Assembly (NCBI RefSeq): GCF_025766255.1
Contig: NW_026516800.1
Span: 1 to 64,000 of the forward strand
DNA from: Zychaea mexicana
Lineage: Eukaryota; Mucoromycota; Mucoromycetes; Mucorales; Lichtheimiaceae
Reading direction: 5' to 3'
Length of the DNA: 64,000 nucleotides
The translations under genes were made by a program, and so were the position numbers. Shown piece by piece: positions 23,481-32,940 of the stretch. Below the pieces are notes generated by a model, which ran no database searches, had not been told where the DNA came from, and saw nothing but the letters and a program-made list of their open reading frames with translations. Numbering within the stretch: the first letter of the stretch is position 1; every line of letters starts with the position of its first letter.

Positions 23481-23958
23481 GGGAGCAATCCTTTAACATA
23501 GATTAAACCTTTGTACCATTGACTTTGTAAAGGTTATAGTTTAAAGATAATGTTAAAAGTGGTATTTCTTTTTTAAGAATAATTATAGTTAAAATAAAAA
23601 AGAAAGATTAAACTTTTTGAATTTATAGCTTTTTAAAAATATCATTTTATTTTAATGTTATCTTTATTATGAAAAAAAATTATTTTATGATTTTAACTTT
23701 TTAAAGATTTAATGATAAAAAACGTGAAACATATAAATGTTTTATCTTTAGGTTGATAATTATTTTAATGATTAAAACTTTAAACAGCTAAGAATACCAC
23801 CCCACCCGACCTCAACAGTCGAAAATTGGGTGTTGCAGTTGCCGAGCTTCAGGTCGTGATTAAAACTGCAAATTAACCGCAAGCCTTCAGGTTCTGAATA
23901 AACAAGGAATCATTACTCATATTTTTCAAGATCATAGTCTAATCCTAAATCAAAAAAC

Positions 23959-24366
23959 ATGCTACATCGCAACGACCAAACACTCATTGAAAAATATGAG
24001 AAAGCTACAGAAGCACTTATGCAAGAAGAAGGAGCGAGAAGTGACGAGGAAGCAAAGTGGATTGCAGAAGACGAGAACATCCAGTCAATCATTTGCGAAC
24101 ATGAAGAGGTGGCTGTTCAACTGAACGCGCTTTTGAACGAAATTGATCGTTTGAAGGCATTTCATTTGATGGACACCCCTTACTCTAGTGATATTTCTTC
24201 TGCGGCTGTTGCACTTACTACTGATGCCACCGACAGTAACAGAGAAGCTACGATGATGGGTGAAGTCCGCGCTTTGAACAAGGCTATGGAGAAGGAGTAT
24301 CAGGAACGCCTTGCTCGTATTGTCGAGAGGTACAAGGCGCCTGTAGACGCTCTGAAGCACTTGTAA
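23959..24366 (+). CDS. Small coiled-coil protein of unknown function
   Basis: Intact 135-aa frame starting MLHRNDQTLIEKYEKATEAL. It is rich in Glu, Lys, Ala and Leu with heptad-like spacing in two segments (residues about 5-60 and 95-135) linked by a Ser/Thr/Ala stretch. No enzymatic motif seen. Codon use looks ordinary and GC is much higher than in the flanks. It faces the minus-strand frame at 24452-24856 with an 85-bp gap, so the pair may belong to one mobile unit. I do not recognise the family. Confidence 0.45.
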   Translation: MLHRNDQTLIEKYEKATEALMQEEGARSDEEAKWIAEDENIQSIICEHEEVAVQLNALLNEIDRLKAFHLMDTPYSSDISSAAVALTTDATDSNREATMMGEVRALNKAMEKEYQERLARIVERYKAPVDALKHL

Positions 24367-24451
24367 CCATCATTCATTCGCAAAAATACTGGCGGGTTTT
24401 CTGGCTTCAACGTCTTTCAGAAACGCCCTTTTGATTCTGATGGTTAGTTTA

Positions 24452-24856
24452 TTATCTTCTATCTCTGCTTCTATTCATACCACACTTGTAAACAGTCGTG
24501 ACGTAGGTCGACTTCTTCTCTTTGCACGCGCACGTCAAGAATACGTCGTCGGTGGCCTTAAGTGACTGAGGTACTGGGACCTGGACACCATAGCCTTGGA
24601 TATACGCCTCAGTGAGAAAAGGTAAGAGCTCGGCCCATTTCTTAGCACGTTCGTCGGTTCTCTTCCTTTTACGCATGACGAAAGGACTTTCAACGACATT
24701 GGCCCATTCATTTTCGTTGGTGTCAGATGGTATAATCTGAGCCCGCGAATTCGAAGCATTACGTCCGATCAAAGGGGTCGTGTGTGTAAGCTTTTTCGTC
24801 CCATACTTGTGGACTACTCCAAAAGTTCTTTTGCGTTTTTCACCGAGTTCAGGCAT
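24452..24856 (-). CDS. Short basic protein, possibly N-terminal fragment of a transposase
   Basis: 134-aa frame starting MPELGEKRKRTFGVVHKYG. It contains a basic stretch (VMRKRKRTDERAKKW), the segment AELLPFLTEAYIQGYG and a paired Cys motif CACKEKK...YKCG. A W-x-x-x-L-P-x-L-x-x-A-Y segment before a Cys cluster recalls the N-terminal part of KDZ-type transposases, but no transposase core follows. The protein is therefore truncated, spliced to sequence I cannot see, or unrelated. Low certainty. Confidence 0.4.
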   Translation of the reverse strand: MPELGEKRKRTFGVVHKYGTKKLTHTTPLIGRNASNSRAQIIPSDTNENEWANVVESPFVMRKRKRTDERAKKWAELLPFLTEAYIQGYGVQVPVPQSLKATDDVFLTCACKEKKSTYVTTVYKCGMNRSRDRR

Positions 24857-25334
24857 TTTTTTGTTTAATAAGAGGAGAGGGATAATAAACTACTGACGGC
24901 AACTGCCACAAATGGAAAGTGTGCACAGGTGTATAATGTAGACCCCGCACTTGCGGTTGCGGTTGCGGTTGTGGTTACTTGTCGAGCTGTTCCTCGATAA
25001 TACCGCAAGTAAAAATCCGACTATTCAAGTCGGCAGCTGGGTATGACTAGGACCTTTGAAAAAAATATATAAAGCTTTAACAGATTCAAATCCCCCCGGA
25101 GTGGTAATGAGGATTTGACCCGGAATGGTAATGAGGACTCCCTCCTCTAAGGTTACAAGGTGGTTAGACCTTGCAACGCGACTCTTTGTGGTTCTTTCTC
25201 TGAGAACGGTTCTCGAAACTCTATAAAAAAACTTTCATTTTTGGAACTGGCAGTTTCGAAATGTTTATCCTATTATAGTTAAATCTTTTAACTTGATACT
25301 TTGATTAGTATATCGTTAAGGATTATCCTTCAAA

Positions 25335-25740
25335 GTGAGGCATCGACTAAGGCAGTGGCCTCACCCCTGAAAACATGGTGTTGGCGAGAGACATATGCTC
25401 TGATTTGAGCGACCTTGCCATAGGCCGTCAATGATAAGCGAAGTTCTTCAGTTAACTTATGAGGGTCACATATGGGAAGTTAATACAAGTCAATCTTAAC
25501 GAGGTTAGTATTGGCTGCTACACGGGGTAGGCCTAAGATGCATTCACTTTTTACGATGACACCTGTTTCAAGTGCCTTTTTCTTTTGTTCTTCGGTTTTG
25601 AAAAGTACTTCCACGAGAAGTTGTTTTGAGAGCTGAGGCGAGTCGACAGTGCCGAGCTGTTCAACGAGGATGTTCTCGACTTCTGCACTGGAGCTGTTGC
25701 ATGTTGAAGATGATGCTGTTGGGATTTTGGGAGCGAGCAA
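25335..25740 (-). pseudogene. Zinc-knuckle ORF1/gag-like relic, N-terminal part
   Basis: The minus strand encodes VEVLFKTEEQKKKALETGVI and then NTNLVKIDLY. After TAA at 25480-25482 the same frame goes on with LPICDPHKLTEELRLSLTAYGK and VSRQHHVFRGEATALVDAS. The order matches the region before the zinc knuckles of the LINE ORF1 at 13.8-15.2 kb. The reading frame is lost near 25340, where the inserted block begins, and resumes at 23480. Confidence 0.55.
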
Positions 25741-26294
25741 TAGCAGACATGGCGGAGTCAGTGTTAAGGATTGAGTCGTAATGGGGATCGTTATATAAAA
25801 CGGTATCGGTAATAGGGTTGATGATTCGGATAATGATTGATAATATAAATACTTGAGGAATCAATATGTGATCATCGATGTTGGGAGATGCTCATAACAA
25901 TCAGTTGAATATGTTTATGTAAAGATAGTTAAATATAAGTTGAATATCAAAATGAATGCGTGCTAATATTAAATGTGTCAAGATAGTTGAATATTGATTT
26001 AGCACACACTGTTTTCTCTTCTAGTACCTGATATCAAGCTTTTCAGGCAAATATCAATGTCTTTTAACAGATTAACACCTTGATGTTATTTAATAATATA
26101 TATAATCCCCCAAACTCACTATTGATTACAATTGTGCATGTAGGTGTTTATAAGAGCCTTACTATACATCGCATTATTTGAGCTAGGTGCCTTCTGCAGC
26201 AGGCCCATGAAAAGAGGGATTATGCATTGCATATTCTCGTTCTTTTTATTACACATTTATAGTAAACAGACAAAGCATGCTCTTGGTCTTGATG
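25741..26294. other. Spacer, no gene recognised
   Basis: AT-rich sequence with several approximate repeats of TTGAATAT (25904-25996). No supportable gene. Confidence 0.4.
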
Positions 26295-26302
26295 TTCATG
26301 GT
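26295..26302. repeat. Probable 8-bp target-site duplication, left (non-autonomous hAT-like)
   Basis: TTCATGGT; the right copy at 32716-32723 is TCCATGGT, 7 of 8 identical. Confidence 0.6.
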
Positions 26303-26637
26303 TAGGGATCCCAATCTAATTGATGGGCTGGGTTGACCTGGTTCGAATTACAGATTGATAGGTTGGGTCCGTACTTTTGGAACCTGCAAGTCAACATGTC
26401 TGACCCTTGACCCGACCTGTTGACCTGTTGTAACCTAATAGTACAATGAAAACGGTCAATAGAGGGTGACGTAAGAGACGAGATCTGACAAAAGGCAAAT
26501 AAGGAACAGGGAAAAGAAAACGATTGCAGAAAAAAGGAAGAAGGAAAAAGAAAAGAAAAAAAGGAAAAGGATTGGTGGCGCGTGGTGAAGTCGATTTTCA
26601 AACATTATACTTTCTTTTAATGCATGTGAACCTAAGC

Positions 26638-26642
26638 GATTC
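26638..26642. repeat. 5-bp target-site duplication, left (Gypsy)
   Basis: GATTC, identical to 32450-32454. Confidence 0.9.
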
Positions 26643-27067
26643 TGTGGTAAACTAAGATCCGGTACAGACAGATGTCTTGATAGAAGGTTTCTCTTTACCG
26701 CTCCGGGATCCAATAAGGGACACGGTTGCGCACATGCACCTAGCTGGATTGAAATGTGAATCCTTCATATAACTCAGTAAAGAAACCAAGTATGAAACAA
26801 CCGTCTAAGAACACATCTCAAACCATCATAAAAGTTTTTTATTCGTTCTTACAGCAAAGCACCAGTAAGGTCCTTGCTGACAAAGAAGTTGATAAGCTTT
26901 CCACCTTCAGATCTGTTTCTCCGTTAAGACCGAGTTCTCAAACAATGTTTGAAAGTTAGATATAAAAGAAGATAGTTTCTATAGCTGATATTGTACTTCG
27001 TTCAATCTTTTGAATATAATCCATTCTCAAACGACTTATTTGTCTTTGTTTATTTCGATTTACCACA
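26643..27067 (+). repeat. 5' LTR (425 bp)
   Basis: Begins TGTGGTAAA and ends TTTACCACA, a perfect 9-bp inverted pair. It contains a TATAAAAG box at 26961-26968. It differs from the 3' LTR at two positions, T here and C there, near 26653 and 27027. Confidence 0.95.
26961..26968 (+). promoter_or_regulatory. LTR TATA box
   Basis: TATAAAAG in the 5' LTR, about 100 bp before the LTR end; same motif at 32343-32350 in the 3' LTR. Likely core promoter for the genomic RNA. Confidence 0.55.
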
Positions 27068-27348
27068 TTTTTTCGTTTGAATTACGGAACCGCAATCATC
27101 ACTATGGACACTACTACTTTCCAACCAAACACTGGGAACCATTCAGGTCCCATTATCCCCTATACAGAAGCTCAGTCTTCTGTCGCTATGGATGTTGTGT
27201 TTATTTCGATTTACCACATTTTTTCGTTTGAATTACGGAACCGCAATCATCACTATGGACACTACTACTTTCCAACCAAACACTGGGAACCATTCAGGTC
27301 CCATTATCCCCTATACAGAAGCTCAGTCTTCTGTCGCTATGGATGTTG
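27047..27348 (+). repeat. 151-bp tandem duplication across LTR end, leader and gag start
   Basis: 27047-27197 and 27198-27348 are repeats with a period of 151 bp and look identical by eye. Each copy holds the last 21 bp of the LTR, the leader, and the first 31 codons of gag with an ATG (27104 and 27255). As 151 is not a multiple of 3, the upstream ATG is out of frame with gag. Confidence 0.9.
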
Positions 27349-30300
27349 ACCAAGTTCAACACCACGAACAGCTTGAGGAAAACCCAAGCAGCAACCCTTG
27401 GACACCTGACCAACAGGACAGTGCTGACCTTATCAAGCCTGACTAGCTGGGTCCAGACGCTGACCCACAAGTAGTTCGTACCTACTTGGAACAGCAAGTT
27501 CATCTTAAAGAGTCATACCTGCAGAGCCTGGTTACTTGCCATGACCAACAAGTTTTTTTAGCCGCTAAAAGCGACTATGAAAACTGGAAAGAAAGGCTTA
27601 ACACAATGAAAGCTCTTTCGGACAAGACGCTAGATGATGCCAAAGTAGCACATTTAGTTCCTAAGAACTTACCCGTGTTCAACCTCAGAGGACACACCAA
27701 GTTTGCTAAAGGGAAGTCTTATGACTCGCCTGAGCAGTTCTTGGATGACTTTGCGTATGTGTTGGAAGCACATTCGATCAACGTCGAAAAGCATTGGAAA
27801 AGGTTGATGCCTTTGACTTGTGATGCCACAAGACGTGCGTGGTTAGTCAAAACCATGCAACGGCATGACATGAATTGGACCAAGTTTCGAGAAGAGTTTT
27901 GTCGTGCGTTTTCTTCTCCGTACCAAGTTTACTACCAACGCTACAAGATGCGCACATTAACCCAAAACAGCAATGAGGCATTACGAGAATCCGCAAACCA
28001 GTACTTGGAACTCGCTTGCTCATCTGGAATACCTGACAACGAAGAGTTAGGATATGGTTTCCTATCTTCTTTGAATAAGAAGTACCGCCAGCGTGCGTGG
28101 AACGTTGCTGCAAACCATTTTGGCTTACAGTTTCCCAGCACATTGGACGCCGTTATACAAGCAGTCTTGACTCTTGCCGAGGGTGAACCTGCAACTGGTA
28201 CTGACCAGGACTCCGAAGAAAGTGAGGATTACAACAAGAAGAGAAAGAAAAACAAAGCCAGCAACTTTGTTTCCAAAAAGTCCCGTTACATGGGTGAAAC
28301 ACGTGCTCCTATAACCAATCCTTGCAAATATTGCAAGAAAGTGCAATTCAAATTTGGTCACGAGTGCCCCGAAATGCGTGAGGCCAGAGCCACCAGAACA
28401 ATGCGCGCTCGAATGAGTCGTATTGAAAAACAAACAAGATATCTTTCGATCAATGAAAATGAACTTGATTCCAAAGATAAAAAGGGTAAGCAGAAAAAAC
28501 TGCAGCATACTAATTTACAGCAAGATAATAATCAATTGTCTATTATGGTACCCATTGTCTTGCAAAATAGACCAGTGATGGCACTCCTGATACTGGAGCA
28601 GACAAATCATCCATAGACAAAAGTTTAGTAAACAAAATAAACTTAGAAATTGTAGCACCTGAAAATGATGGTCATATTATTCTTGCTATAAAAGATGTAA
28701 CCATACCTCGAGAAGGTAGTGTTAACAACATAAAAATCCAATACAATAACAAAACGGTTATACATACCTTTGAAGTCATGTCTCTTTCTGAAGATACACA
28801 AGTGACTATTGGTTTAGACTTGATGACGAAGCTAGGCATTGGTATTACAGGTCTGGTTCCTTATTGGAACAAGCCCATAAGTAATGAAGAGTCTGATTCC
28901 ATTATTTCCGACGAAATCAAACCCAATGTTTCTCCAGCGGGATCACCAAGTGAGCACAAAGCTTTTTTAAACTCCATCCAACGCTATTTGGACCTGCACA
29001 GTACCAGAATCAATTGTTGAACTACCAACACCACCAGGTGTTACTTCCTACAGAAGACAATATGATCTACCTGTGGCTTCAGAAAAAATAATAGAAGAAC
29101 AAATTCGAAAGTGGGCAGAAGATGGCACTATTGAGCCAGCACTGGTAAATACCACATGGAATAGTCCTTTAACTTTAGCTCCAAAAAAAGATGCCAATGG
29201 CAAATACACTGGCAAGCGACCTTGCTTAGATCCAAGGCATATCAATAAGCTACTACCGGATGATCGTTATCCTCTACCTCTCATCCAAGATATATTTCAT
29301 AAAATGAAAGGAGCAACTGTATTCACAACGCTCGATTTGAAAAATGCATTTCACCGATTTCAGATACATCCTGATGATCGTCATAAGACTTCTTTTACTT
29401 TCCAAAACCGTCAATGGTCTTTTGCCGGAGCTCCGTTCGGATTAAAGCCCTTGAGCAATAAGTACCAGCGCGTGATGCATCTGGTGTATAGCCAGCAGCA
29501 AGAGCACGTGAACTGCTTTGTGGATGATGTTGTTGTCTTCTCCAAGAGCTTGGAAGAACAACGCGAACATGTGGCACAAGCTATTGAAGCATTGACCAAG
29601 GTCAATCTGATCTTAAACCCCGACAAATGCCATTTTGCTCAAAGATCTGTATATCTTTTGGGATTTTGCGTTTCCGATCAAGGTGTTACACTAGACACAC
29701 GTAAAGTATCAAATATGCACGAATGGCCTATACCTAGAACGGGCAAAGATATACAACGGTTTCTAGGTGTTGTGAATTATTTTAGGGACCATATCCCTAA
29801 TATATCACACATAACTGCACCTTTGGATGCACTTCGTAATGCTGGATCCATTGTACGTCTATAGAATAATAAGCATCAAAATGCGTTTGATACCTTACGC
29901 AAAATACTTTTACAAGCACCCACTTTACGTTATCCAGACATGAGCCAGCCATTTTATCTAGCGACTGATGCTTCCAATGTGGGCATTGGCAGTGCTTTAT
30001 ATCAAATAATTGATGGCGAAACTCGTCATATTGGGTTTGCTGCACGAGCACTTTCTAAATCAGAAAGGAATTATAGCGTAGCACGCAGAGAACTGCTAGC
30101 TTGCGTTGTAGCTTTACGACGATGGCATAAATGGATCTGGGGTTCCAAATTTACCCTATTAACAGACCATCGCGCCCTCACTTTTTTGCATACACAAAAA
30201 ATAGCCAATGCAATGATGATTGGTTGGTTTGACACACTTCTCGAATATGACTTCGATATTGTACATCTACCTGGTTTAGCCAACATCTTACCTGACCAGT

Positions 30301-31901
30301 TGTCACGCCTTTTTCCGACGGATAAAGAGCTGGAAGGGGGTGATGAGGATCAGCTAAGCTTAGAACAATCTAAACCAGCAACAATATTACAAAGAGCAGT
30401 AACTAGAGCTGCAGCTGCTAGAACTGATTACAAAGCACAACAGAAACCGAACTATACGTTAAAAAGAATGCTGGATAAAACAACAGCTCAAAAGGTTTTA
30501 ACCAACAGAGAATCACCATACAAAGATATGTTAGAACCGCCAATTGAAGAAAGAACAAATCTATTGGAAAAAACACATGTATTCGGACACTTCGGAGCAG
30601 AGGCAATAGCAAAAGCCCTGCACAGTGACGGCATACATTGGAGCACTATTTATCAAGATGCAGCATTGATCGTAAAGAAATGCCCTGAGTGTCAAAAGTT
30701 TAATATTACAAAAGCAGGATATCATCCTCTACGTCCCGTACATGCATATTTACCATGTGATCATTGGGCCATAGACCTAGCAGGACCATTCAAAACAACT
30801 TTCGCTGGTAATAATTATCTAATGGCTATGGTGGATGTTTGCACACGCTTTTGCATTTTACGCCCCATACCAAATAAGCAATCTGATACCATTGCGAAAA
30901 AGTTAGTTGAAGTGTTTTGTGATTTCGGTTTTCCCCGTTACTTACAATCAGATAATGGAACCGAATTCGTCAATTCCATCATAAAGAAGCTAACAACAGT
31001 CACTATGCTGGATCATAGACTTAGTACACCATACCACCCGCGTGGAAACGGAGTTTCTGAGCGCTGGGTCTCCACAACAGTTAATGCATTGAAAAAGAGC
31101 ATTAGAGGAGCAGTAAAGGATTGGGACTTATTCGTTCCTGGTGTACAGCTTGCAACAAATGCAAAAATAGCAAAAAGACATGGATCCGCTCCATACACAT
31201 TAATGTTTGCACGAAAGTTGAATGGTTTCGATGACTATACAAAAGACGGTCAATTAACACCTGCATCAGAAAAAATGCTCATGGAACGCATCAGGAATAT
31301 GGAGAATATAGTTTTTCCTGCAATAAGCGAACGCGTACAAGCTCTTAATAAGGCACAGCAAAACAAGTTCGATAAAAAGCATCACTTAATAGAATTCCCA
31401 CCTAACAGTTATGTAATGATTAAAGTGAGAGAAAAGGCAGGAAAACTAGACCCAGAATATGAAGGTCCATACACAGTAGTAAGACGCAACAGAGGTGGCG
31501 CATACATAATTTAGAATGAACAAAACGAGGTGATGACACGCGAATATGCACCATCACAGCTAAAATTAATTTCTCAAGATGAAATTATACCTTGTGATGA
31601 ACTATTTGAGGTGGAGTCTATAGTGGCTCATAGAGAGACGGCACCCAGCACATATGAGTATAAAGTACGCTGGAAGGGTTACAAACCAGATGAAGATACT
31701 TGGGAATCTAATGAAGCATTCACCCAACGTGCCACAATAAACAATTATTGGAAACGGCTTGGAGAACAACCCAAGCAAAAACAGGCACAAAAACAAATCC
31801 AACACAAAAATAACAGCAAAACCACACAGTCTCGTAAAAGAAACCACAGTGGTGAAAAGACACATTTTGTCAAGCGCAAATCTGTGCGGGTACAAAAATA
31901 A
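27255..31901 (+). pseudogene. Gag-Pol polyprotein with chromodomain, interrupted
   Basis: One frame spans about 1549 codons from ATG 27255 to TAA 31899-31901. Gag (to about 28560) includes a capsid-like region and ends with a Cys motif CKYCKK...GHEC. Protease shows LDTGAD-like sequence near 28590. RT has YPLPLIQDIF, FTTLDLKNAFHRFQI and FVDDVVVF (usual YxDD Tyr replaced by Phe). RNase H has YLATDASNVGIGSAL and LTDHRALTFL. Integrase has an HHCC zinc finger and the DDE residues in IDLAGPF, SDNGTEF and GVSERWV. The chromodomain has YEYKVRWKGYKPDEDTWE. Lesions are TAG at 27444-27446, 29862-29864 (a Trp-like position before NNKHQNAF) and 31512-31514. The 28590-29010 segment is shifted by one base and then shifts back. 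Confidence 0.9.
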
Positions 31902-32012
31902 GCAAATTTACATAGGTATTACACCTACTGAATATATCCAACCTAATACCACAATTACAAATATCTCCCATAATACAATATACCAGGCAAAAGCAGCCCC
32001 TGAGCGCAACCT

Positions 32013-32024
32013 GGAAGGGGGTGA
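32013..32024 (+). other. Polypurine tract
   Basis: GGAAGGGGGTGA directly upstream of the 3' LTR start, the usual place and composition for the plus-strand primer. Confidence 0.75.
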
Positions 32025-32449
32025 TGTGGTAAACCAAGATCCGGTACAGACAGATGTCTTGATAGAAGGTTTCTCTTTACCGCTCCGGGATCCAATAAGG
32101 GACACGGTTGCGCACATGCACCTAGCTGGATTGAAATGTGAATCCTTCATATAACTCAGTAAAGAAACCAAGTATGAAACAACCGTCTAAGAACACATCT
32201 CAAACCATCATAAAAGTTTTTTATTCGTTCTTACAGCAAAGCACCAGTAAGGTCCTTGCTGACAAAGAAGTTGATAAGCTTTCCACCTTCAGATCTGTTT
32301 CTCCGTTAAGACCGAGTTCTCAAACAATGTTTGAAAGTTAGATATAAAAGAAGATAGTTTCTATAGCTGATATTGTACTTCGTTCAATCTTTTGAATATA
32401 ATCCATTCCCAAACGACTTATTTGTCTTTGTTTATTTCGATTTACCACA
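32025..32449 (+). repeat. 3' LTR (425 bp)
   Basis: TGTGGTAAA...TTTACCACA, same length as the 5' LTR with two differences; followed by the GATTC duplication at 32450-32454. Confidence 0.95.
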
Positions 32450-32454
32450 GATTC
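32450..32454. repeat. 5-bp target-site duplication, right (Gypsy)
   Basis: GATTC, matching 26638-26642. Confidence 0.9.
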
Positions 32455-32715
32455 CTTTCTGACGGCACGAAATTTTTCACCTGTGAAAATAATCGCTCAC
32501 GAAGTAGGTGTTGCTAGCACTGCAAGGAATTTACACGCCACCTTGGAGAGTTGCAATTTTGTGGAGCTTGTGTGCTTCCATTACTCGAGTTTTGGTAAAT
32601 TGTCACTTCCAATCTTCACCTGTCAAACCGAGTTTTGCCCCGTCGGTTTGAACAGGTCAGGTCAGGTTAATGTTTTCTTGACCCGGCCCGACCTGCTGGC
32701 ATTCTGCAATCCCTA

Positions 32716-32723
32716 TCCATGGT
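32716..32723. repeat. Probable 8-bp target-site duplication, right (hAT-like)
   Basis: TCCATGGT, one mismatch to 26295-26302. Confidence 0.6.
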
Positions 32724-32940
32724 CATATGTAATTATATTTTGTTCTGGGTGTACACAGCCGTCATTATTATATATTGTATATAAAACTAGGTACAAGATT
32801 ATGCTTTATAGAACATTAAAAAACGTCGTGAAATGTAAGTCTACTATGTTCTGTGATGATTCTTAGAAAAAAAATGTAATTAAAAAAAGAGATAGTGCAA
32901 AGGACAACAGTCCTGCTATGGGAAGAAGATGCATGTTGAG

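Larger units (their letters stand above)
23483..25337. mobile_element. Putative small insertion with two convergent genes
   Basis: This block separates the two halves of the antisense ORF1-like relic. Its ends read AATCCTTTAAC on the left and GTTAAGGATT on the right, a possible short inverted repeat. I cannot assign a clean target-site duplication. Both margins are AT-rich. Two small genes face each other inside it (23959-24366 + and 24452-24856 -). The superfamily is unknown. Confidence 0.35.
26643..32449 (+). mobile_element. Ty3/Gypsy chromovirus LTR retrotransposon
   Basis: Full-length 5.8-kb element: two 425-bp LTRs differing at two positions, a 5-bp target duplication GATTC, a gag-pol region with protease, reverse transcriptase, RNase H, integrase and a C-terminal chromodomain, and a polypurine tract next to the 3' LTR. 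Near-identical LTRs point to recent insertion, yet the coding region carries three TAG codons and two compensating one-base shifts. It is inserted in a short hAT-like element. I could not identify a tRNA-complementary primer site right after the 5' LTR. Confidence 0.95.
26303..32715. mobile_element. Non-autonomous hAT-like element hosting the Gypsy insertion
   Basis: The left end reads TAGGGATCCCAATC and the right end in reverse TAGGGATTGCAGAAT. Both are followed by subterminal GGGT(T)GACC-like motifs in opposite orientation (26329-26420 and 32650-32695), and 8-bp near-identical direct repeats flank them. Without the Gypsy element about 600 bp remain, with no transposase. This fits a MITE-like hAT derivative. 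TIR similarity is limited to the first bases. Confidence 0.6.

Noticed and set aside
26756..26959. 67-codon frame present identically at 26756-26959 and 32138-32341
   Set aside because: Both lie inside the two LTRs, so the identity is that of the repeats, not of a duplicated gene.
27068..27090. tRNA primer-binding site right after the 5' LTR
   Set aside because: TTTTTTCGTTTGAATTACGG does not clearly match a tRNA 3' end. The element may use another or self-priming mode, which I cannot show.
13105..31901. A changed genetic code in which TAA and TAG mean Gln
   Set aside because: Host genes in the window end at TAA or TAG (rho1, the dehydrogenase, atg1, A20/AN1), at least one internal TAG sits at a Trp-like place, and one relic stop is TGA. 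Transition damage explains all cases more simply.
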